A DNA stretch of 7,094 bases from Bacteroidales bacterium. GTDB lineage: Bacteria; Bacteroidota; Bacteroidia; Bacteroidales; F082. Below, piece after piece: positions 3,864-7,094 of this stretch. The stretch spans positions 1-7,094 of the forward strand of contig JAFZXR010000048.1 in the NCBI GenBank assembly GCA_017616675.1, read 5' to 3'. Positions within the stretch are counted from its first letter, which is position 1; each line of letters starts with the position of its first letter. Below the pieces are notes generated by a model. It was given only the letters and a program-made list of their open reading frames with translations. It ran no database searches and had not been told where the DNA came from. A program made the translations under genes and the position numbers.

Positions 3864-6473
3864 ATGCAAAACGAAGGGTACACGATAAAACGGATTGCCT
3901 CTGTTGTTGGAGGTCAACTTGTTGGTAATCAATCGGATACGATTATTGTAAAAGATATTCTGTTCGACAGCCGACTGCTTGTAGATGCGGAAAATACGCT
4001 ATTTTTTGCGTTGAGCGGCGGCAGAAACGACGGGCATAAATATATCAACGATTTGTACGAAAAAGGCGTAAAAGCGTTCGTTGTAAACAAAAATTACGTG
4101 AAAAACGGATGCGATGACGCGGTTTTTATCGCTGTCGACGACACTCTTTCGGCTTTGCAAAGGTTAGCGGCGTATCATCGTTCGCAGTTCGACATCCCTG
4201 TGGTCGGAATCACCGGAAGCAACGGCAAGACGGTGGTCAAGGAGTGGCTTTATCAGATTTTGTCGCCTTCGATGTCGGTGTGCCGCAGTCCGAAGAGCTA
4301 TAACTCGCAGATTGGTGTGCCGCTGTCGGTGTGGCAGATGAATCAGTCGAACGAGGTGGCGCTGTTCGAGGCCGGAATATCGCGTCCGGGCGAGATGGAG
4401 AAGCTGCGCGATATCATCAAGCCGACGATAGGCGTTTTCACCAACATCGGACCCGCTCACGGCAAGAATTTCAAAGATATTCAGCAGAAAATCGAGGAAA
4501 AGATAAAATTGTTTAAGGGCATTAAAGGCGTTAAAGGCGTTAGCGGCAACATTAACGGCCTTAACGCCATAAATGGCATTAATGCCCCTAAGGCAGCCGC
4601 TGTGGTATACTGTCAAGATAATCAAGAAATTGCTTCGGCAATTTCTGGTGAAAAAATTCCGACGTTTTCCTGGAGCAGGCACGATAAAAATGCCGATTTG
4701 TTTGTTTCATCGATTGATTGTAGAGACGCACGGCCGTACGTCTCTACGGAAATAATTGCGATTTTTAAAGGCAAAACCATTTCCATTACCATCCCGTTTA
4801 TCGACGATGCCTCGATTGAAAACGCCATCAACTGCTGGTGTGTGGCGCTGTTGCTGGGTCTCCCGAACGACGTCATAGCCAATCGTATGGCACATCTCGA
4901 GGCTGTGGAAATGCGAATGGAACTCAAGGCTGGTGTGCGTAATTGTCTGATTATCAACGATTCGTACAATAACGACAGAAACGCTCTCGCCATCGCCCTC
5001 GACTTCATGAACGCACAGCATCACGACAACAAGGTGTTGATTTTATCGGATATCCTTCAAAGCGAACTGAAAGAAGAAGACCTTTATAAAAATGTCGCGC
5101 AACTCATTGAAAACAAAGGCGTTGACACCTTTATTGGAATAGGAGAGGCTCTCTGCTCGTCATTTCGAGCGGAACAACGTGGAGCCGAGAAATCCTCTTT
5201 ACCAAAAATACATTTAAATAGAAAGATACAATCTTTTTTCTATGAATCAACTACTGATTTTCTCAACAACCATCCGATGAAAATGTTTGAGAATCAGATA
5301 GTTCTGCTGAAAGGTGCACGTAGTTTCGAGTTTGAACGCATCATGAAGGTGCTGCAGCAGAAGTCGCACGAGACGATTCTGGAAATCAACCTCGACAACC
5401 TCGTCAAAAACCTCAACTATTATCGCGGAAAGCTGAAAAAAGACACCAAGATGATGGTGATGGTGAAGGCCTTCGCCTACGGCAGCGGCAACTACGAAGT
5501 ATCTAACGTCCTTGCCTTCCATCATGTTGATTATCTTACGGTTGCGTATGCCGACGAGGGCGTGGAACTGCGTCATAAAGGCATAAAACTACCGATCATG
5601 GTGATGACGCCCGAGACTAACACCTTCGACATCATCATCAAGCATGGCTTGGAGCCTGACATCTACAGTTTCCGTTGTCTCGCGCAGCTCGAAGACGCTA
5701 TAAATCAATTGGATACGGAGCTGAAAGAGCCTGTCGGCATTCATATCAAGGTCGACACGGGCATGCACCGTCTCGGCTTCCTGCCCGACGATATCGACGC
5801 TTTGATTGAGCGCATAAAAGCCAACCCGAAGATCAAGATTATGAGTGTTTTCTCGCATTTTGCGACGAGCGACATGCCTGAGGAAGACGCTTTTGTGATG
5901 CATCAGGTGGAGCAGTTTGAGTTGATGAGCCAGAAGATTTTGAAGGCGTTCCCTTACAAGATCATGCGTCATCTGTTGAACACCGCTGGCATCACGCGAT
6001 TCACTGAGTATCAATACGATATGGTGCGCTTGGGCATTGGCGTCTACGGTGTGCCGGTCTGCGACGAAGACCGCAGCAAGCTGCACAACGTTATGTCACT
6101 GAAGTCGACCATCAAGCAGATCAAGGAATACGGACCTGGCGAGACCATAGGTTACGGTCGCCACGGAAAGATTACGAAACCTTCAAGAATTGCAGTCATT
6201 CCGATAGGTTACGCCGACGGCTTACGTCGTGAGCTGGGCAACGGCAACGCCTGTTTCTGGGTCAACGGCAAGGCGGCGCCTATCGTCGGCAACGTGTGTA
6301 TGGATCTCACCATGATCGACGTCACGGGCATCGATTGCCAGGAAGATGACACGGCGGTGCTGTTCGACGACAATCATCCGATTGAAATCATTGCAAACGC
6401 CTGCAATACGATTCCATACGAAATCATGACCAGGATCTCACAAAGGGTGAAACGAATCTACGTTAAAGAATGA
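3864..6473 (+). CDS. murF-alr: Bifunctional MurF (UDP-MurNAc-tripeptide:D-Ala-D-Ala ligase) / alanine racemase
   Basis: This 869-residue cytosolic fusion serves peptidoglycan synthesis. The MurF half (about 1-490) adds D-Ala-D-Ala to the UDP-MurNAc-tripeptide using ATP: N-terminal substrate domain, P-loop GITGSNGKT (Lys122), KSYNSQIGVPL, EAGISRPGEME, TNIGPAH, and the C-terminal NDSYNND and LILSDILQS segments. The Alr half (about 495-869) is a PLP enzyme converting L-Ala to D-Ala: VKAFAYGSG (Lys535 binds PLP), MVRLGIGVYG, GYADG (Tyr783, the second catalytic base) and VGNVCMD. All key residues are present. The start fits the MurF family N-terminus (YTIKRIASVVGGQLVG). The fusion is known in Bacteroidota. 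Unusually, the MurF half carries three in-frame repeat segments (residues about 218-245, 286-295, 432-445) not expected from the family, which may account for extra length. They keep the frame and miss the catalytic motifs, so the enzyme is probably functional. Confidence 0.95.
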   Translation: MQNEGYTIKRIASVVGGQLVGNQSDTIIVKDILFDSRLLVDAENTLFFALSGGRNDGHKYINDLYEKGVKAFVVNKNYVKNGCDDAVFIAVDDTLSALQRLAAYHRSQFDIPVVGITGSNGKTVVKEWLYQILSPSMSVCRSPKSYNSQIGVPLSVWQMNQSNEVALFEAGISRPGEMEKLRDIIKPTIGVFTNIGPAHGKNFKDIQQKIEEKIKLFKGIKGVKGVSGNINGLNAINGINAPKAAAVVYCQDNQEIASAISGEKIPTFSWSRHDKNADLFVSSIDCRDARPYVSTEIIAIFKGKTISITIPFIDDASIENAINCWCVALLLGLPNDVIANRMAHLEAVEMRMELKAGVRNCLIINDSYNNDRNALAIALDFMNAQHHDNKVLILSDILQSELKEEDLYKNVAQLIENKGVDTFIGIGEALCSSFRAEQRGAEKSSLPKIHLNRKIQSFFYESTTDFLNNHPMKMFENQIVLLKGARSFEFERIMKVLQQKSHETILEINLDNLVKNLNYYRGKLKKDTKMMVMVKAFAYGSGNYEVSNVLAFHHVDYLTVAYADEGVELRHKGIKLPIMVMTPETNTFDIIIKHGLEPDIYSFRCLAQLEDAINQLDTELKEPVGIHIKVDTGMHRLGFLPDDIDALIERIKANPKIKIMSVFSHFATSDMPEEDAFVMHQVEQFELMSQKILKAFPYKIMRHLLNTAGITRFTEYQYDMVRLGIGVYGVPVCDEDRSKLHNVMSLKSTIKQIKEYGPGETIGYGRHGKITKPSRIAVIPIGYADGLRRELGNGNACFWVNGKAAPIVGNVCMDLTMIDVTGIDCQEDDTAVLFDDNHPIEIIANACNTIPYEIMTRISQRVKRIYVKE
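4513..4591. repeat. In-frame GGCRTTAA-word inverted-repeat insert within murF
   Basis: Outer arms TTAAGGGCATTAA (4513-4525) and TTAATGCCCCTAA (4579-4591) pair with one mismatch. Inner arms 4527-4543 and 4552-4568 match at 14 of 17 positions, leaving an 8-base loop. The left side repeats GGC(A/G)TTAAA with a 9-bp period, so it adds three codons per unit and preserves the frame. It encodes a Gly/Asn/Lys/Ile-rich segment (KGIKGVKGV, then NINGLNAINGINA) between the conserved KIKLF helix and the VVYC strand of the MurF central domain. Confidence 0.8.
4720..4747. repeat. In-frame GTAGAGACG palindrome within murF
   Basis: GTAGAGACG (4720-4728) and CGTCTCTAC (4739-4747) are perfect 9-bp arms around CA-CGGCCG-TA, giving a 28-bp palindrome with a single mismatched pair. 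It is translated as residues CRDARPYVST (286-295). I recall very similar GTAGAGACG...CGTCTCTAC palindromes as dispersed intergenic repeats in Bacteroidota and other phyla, from memory only. Confidence 0.8.
5158..5195. repeat. In-frame CATTTCGAGC...GAGAAATC dispersed-repeat copy within murF
   Basis: CATTTCGAGCGGAAC begins the block at 5161, and GGAGCCGAGAAATC ends it near 5194; the ends ATTTC/GAAAT are inverted. It resembles a dispersed repeat I recall from Bacteroidota intergenic regions. Translated in frame it gives SSFRAEQRGAEKSS (residues 432-445), sitting between FIGIGEAL and the FYESTTDFL segment near the MurF C-terminus, in a poorly conserved stretch. Confidence 0.7.
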
Positions 6474-6480
6474 TTGTAGG

Positions 6481-6500
6481 GGGCGAAACATTTTTCGCCC
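6481..6500. terminator. Hairpin terminator between convergent murF-alr and EEP gene
   Basis: GGGCGAAA (6481-6488), loop CATT, TTTCGCCC (6493-6500) form a perfect 8-bp stem 7 bp after the murF-alr stop and 6 bp from the end of the convergent gene. A T7 run (6512-6518) follows on the plus strand but 11 bp later, inside the neighbouring gene. It most likely ends transcription both ways. The preceding TGTAGG makes it look like a decayed copy of a GTAGGGGCGA-type palindromic repeat. Confidence 0.6.
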
Positions 6501-6506
6501 GAAAAA

Positions 6507-7094
6507 TTACATTTTTTTCAAAAGAATCAGGTAAACCGGGAAGTGATCGGAGTATCCTCCTTGCCACACTCCACCGGCGAACGAACGCCATGGGTAGCCG
6601 TTGTAGCGGCCGTCGTGCTGCTTGAGGAATTCCTTTGAGTGCACCATCGGTTTATACATCTGATATGTGGCGAACGGGTCGTTCTCGTCTTTGAGCAACG
6701 CCGGCGTGATGATGCATTGGTCGAGCACGCCTTTCACGTCGCGGTAGTAGTTGGTGCCTTCGCCGTTTTTATGCATCTTCCACATAGGGTTGAAGAAGTC
6801 GTCGCCTTTCATGTCTTCGATGCGGCCTTTGGCGCGCAGTCCGTCGATGATACTCTTGTTGGTCGGATAGTCGTTGTAATCGCCCATCATTACTATCTTG
6901 GCGTTAGGTTTCTCGGCTAGGATGGAGTCGGCGATATGACGGCAGAGATGTGCCGCTGCCATACGTCCCGGCAATGAGCGTTTCTCGCCGCCGTAACGTG
7001 AAGGCCAGTGCATCACGATGAAGCTGAACTCTTCGTCGTCGAGGATGCCTGTAACCACAAGCTGATCACGTGAGATGAAGTTAGGCTGTCCGGG
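6507..7094 (-). CDS. Endonuclease/exonuclease/phosphatase (EEP) family protein, 5' partial
   Basis: This is the C-terminal 195 residues of an EEP-fold metal-dependent phosphodiesterase or nuclease; the N-terminus lies beyond the right edge. The frame is open to the end of the window (the visible protein begins GQPNFISRDQLVVTG), so the GTG at 7058 is internal. Motifs are SRDQLVVTG, the core VMHWPSRYGGE, GRMAAAHLCRHIA, the metal and catalytic motif MGDYNDYP (D and N of GD.ND), GVLDQCII, and the terminal GGYSDHFPVY with the SDH catalytic dyad. These are complete for the portion seen, so the enzyme is probably active. Family members cleave DNA, RNA, phospholipids or inositol phosphates, and the substrate cannot be predicted. 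Many Bacteroidota members of this type are exported, but the signal region is not in the window. Convergent with murF-alr across 33 bp. Confidence 0.88.
   Translation of the reverse strand, partial: PGQPNFISRDQLVVTGILDDEEFSFIVMHWPSRYGGEKRSLPGRMAAAHLCRHIADSILAEKPNAKIVMMGDYNDYPTNKSIIDGLRAKGRIEDMKGDDFFNPMWKMHKNGEGTNYYRDVKGVLDQCIITPALLKDENDPFATYQMYKPMVHSKEFLKQHDGRYNGYPWRSFAGGVWQGGYSDHFPVYLILLKKM

Noticed and set aside
4513..5195. Frameshift or pseudogene in murF because of the repeats
   Set aside because: The frame stays open from 3864 to 6473 and all MurF and Alr catalytic motifs after the repeats are intact.

Overview
The window looks like chromosomal DNA from a member of the Bacteroidota, most likely a Bacteroidales relative. 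Three things point there. The gene at 3864-6473 is a MurF-alanine racemase fusion, an arrangement I associate with this phylum. Promoter-like TAnnTTTG (-7) elements sit directly before three starts. None of the starts has a clear Shine-Dalgarno sequence. All five genes with a known type are ordinary metabolic genes. I see no CRISPR array, transposase, phage gene, tRNA or rRNA.

Layout: (1) 2-916 (+), the 3' part of an M20 amidohydrolase whose last codons run into a 103-bp array of mini-hairpins (897-999). (2) 1030-1620 (+), a LOG-family nucleotide phosphoribohydrolase, overlapping by ATGA with (3) 1617-2654 (+), a P-loop kinase-like domain fused to a dCMP deaminase; these two form a translationally coupled nucleotide-metabolism pair. 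(4) 2734-3747 (-), pdxA of vitamin B6 synthesis, convergent with gene 3 across a GGATAA-word inverted repeat. (5) 3864-6473 (+), murF-alr, divergent from pdxA across an AT-rich 116-bp region carrying outward promoters. (6) 6507-7094 (-), the 3' part of an endonuclease/exonuclease/phosphatase-family gene, convergent with murF-alr across a compact hairpin. There is no gene-free stretch over 300 bp; the four intergenic gaps are 113, 79, 116 and 33 bp.

Genes work together at two points. MurF-Alr joins the enzyme that makes D-alanine with the ligase that uses D-Ala-D-Ala, and Alr needs pyridoxal phosphate, whose synthesis includes the step of the divergent pdxA. LOG and the deaminase both act on nucleoside monophosphates.

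The most striking signal is the repeats rather than the genes. Three unrelated palindromic repeats lie in frame inside the MurF half of murF-alr, apparently as extra protein loops. Two more word-based inverted-repeat arrays border genes, one supplying the C-terminal codons of the M20 protein and one reaching the stop codon of pdxA. This resembles the in-frame palindromic elements described in Rickettsia and is the candidate for something not well described here.
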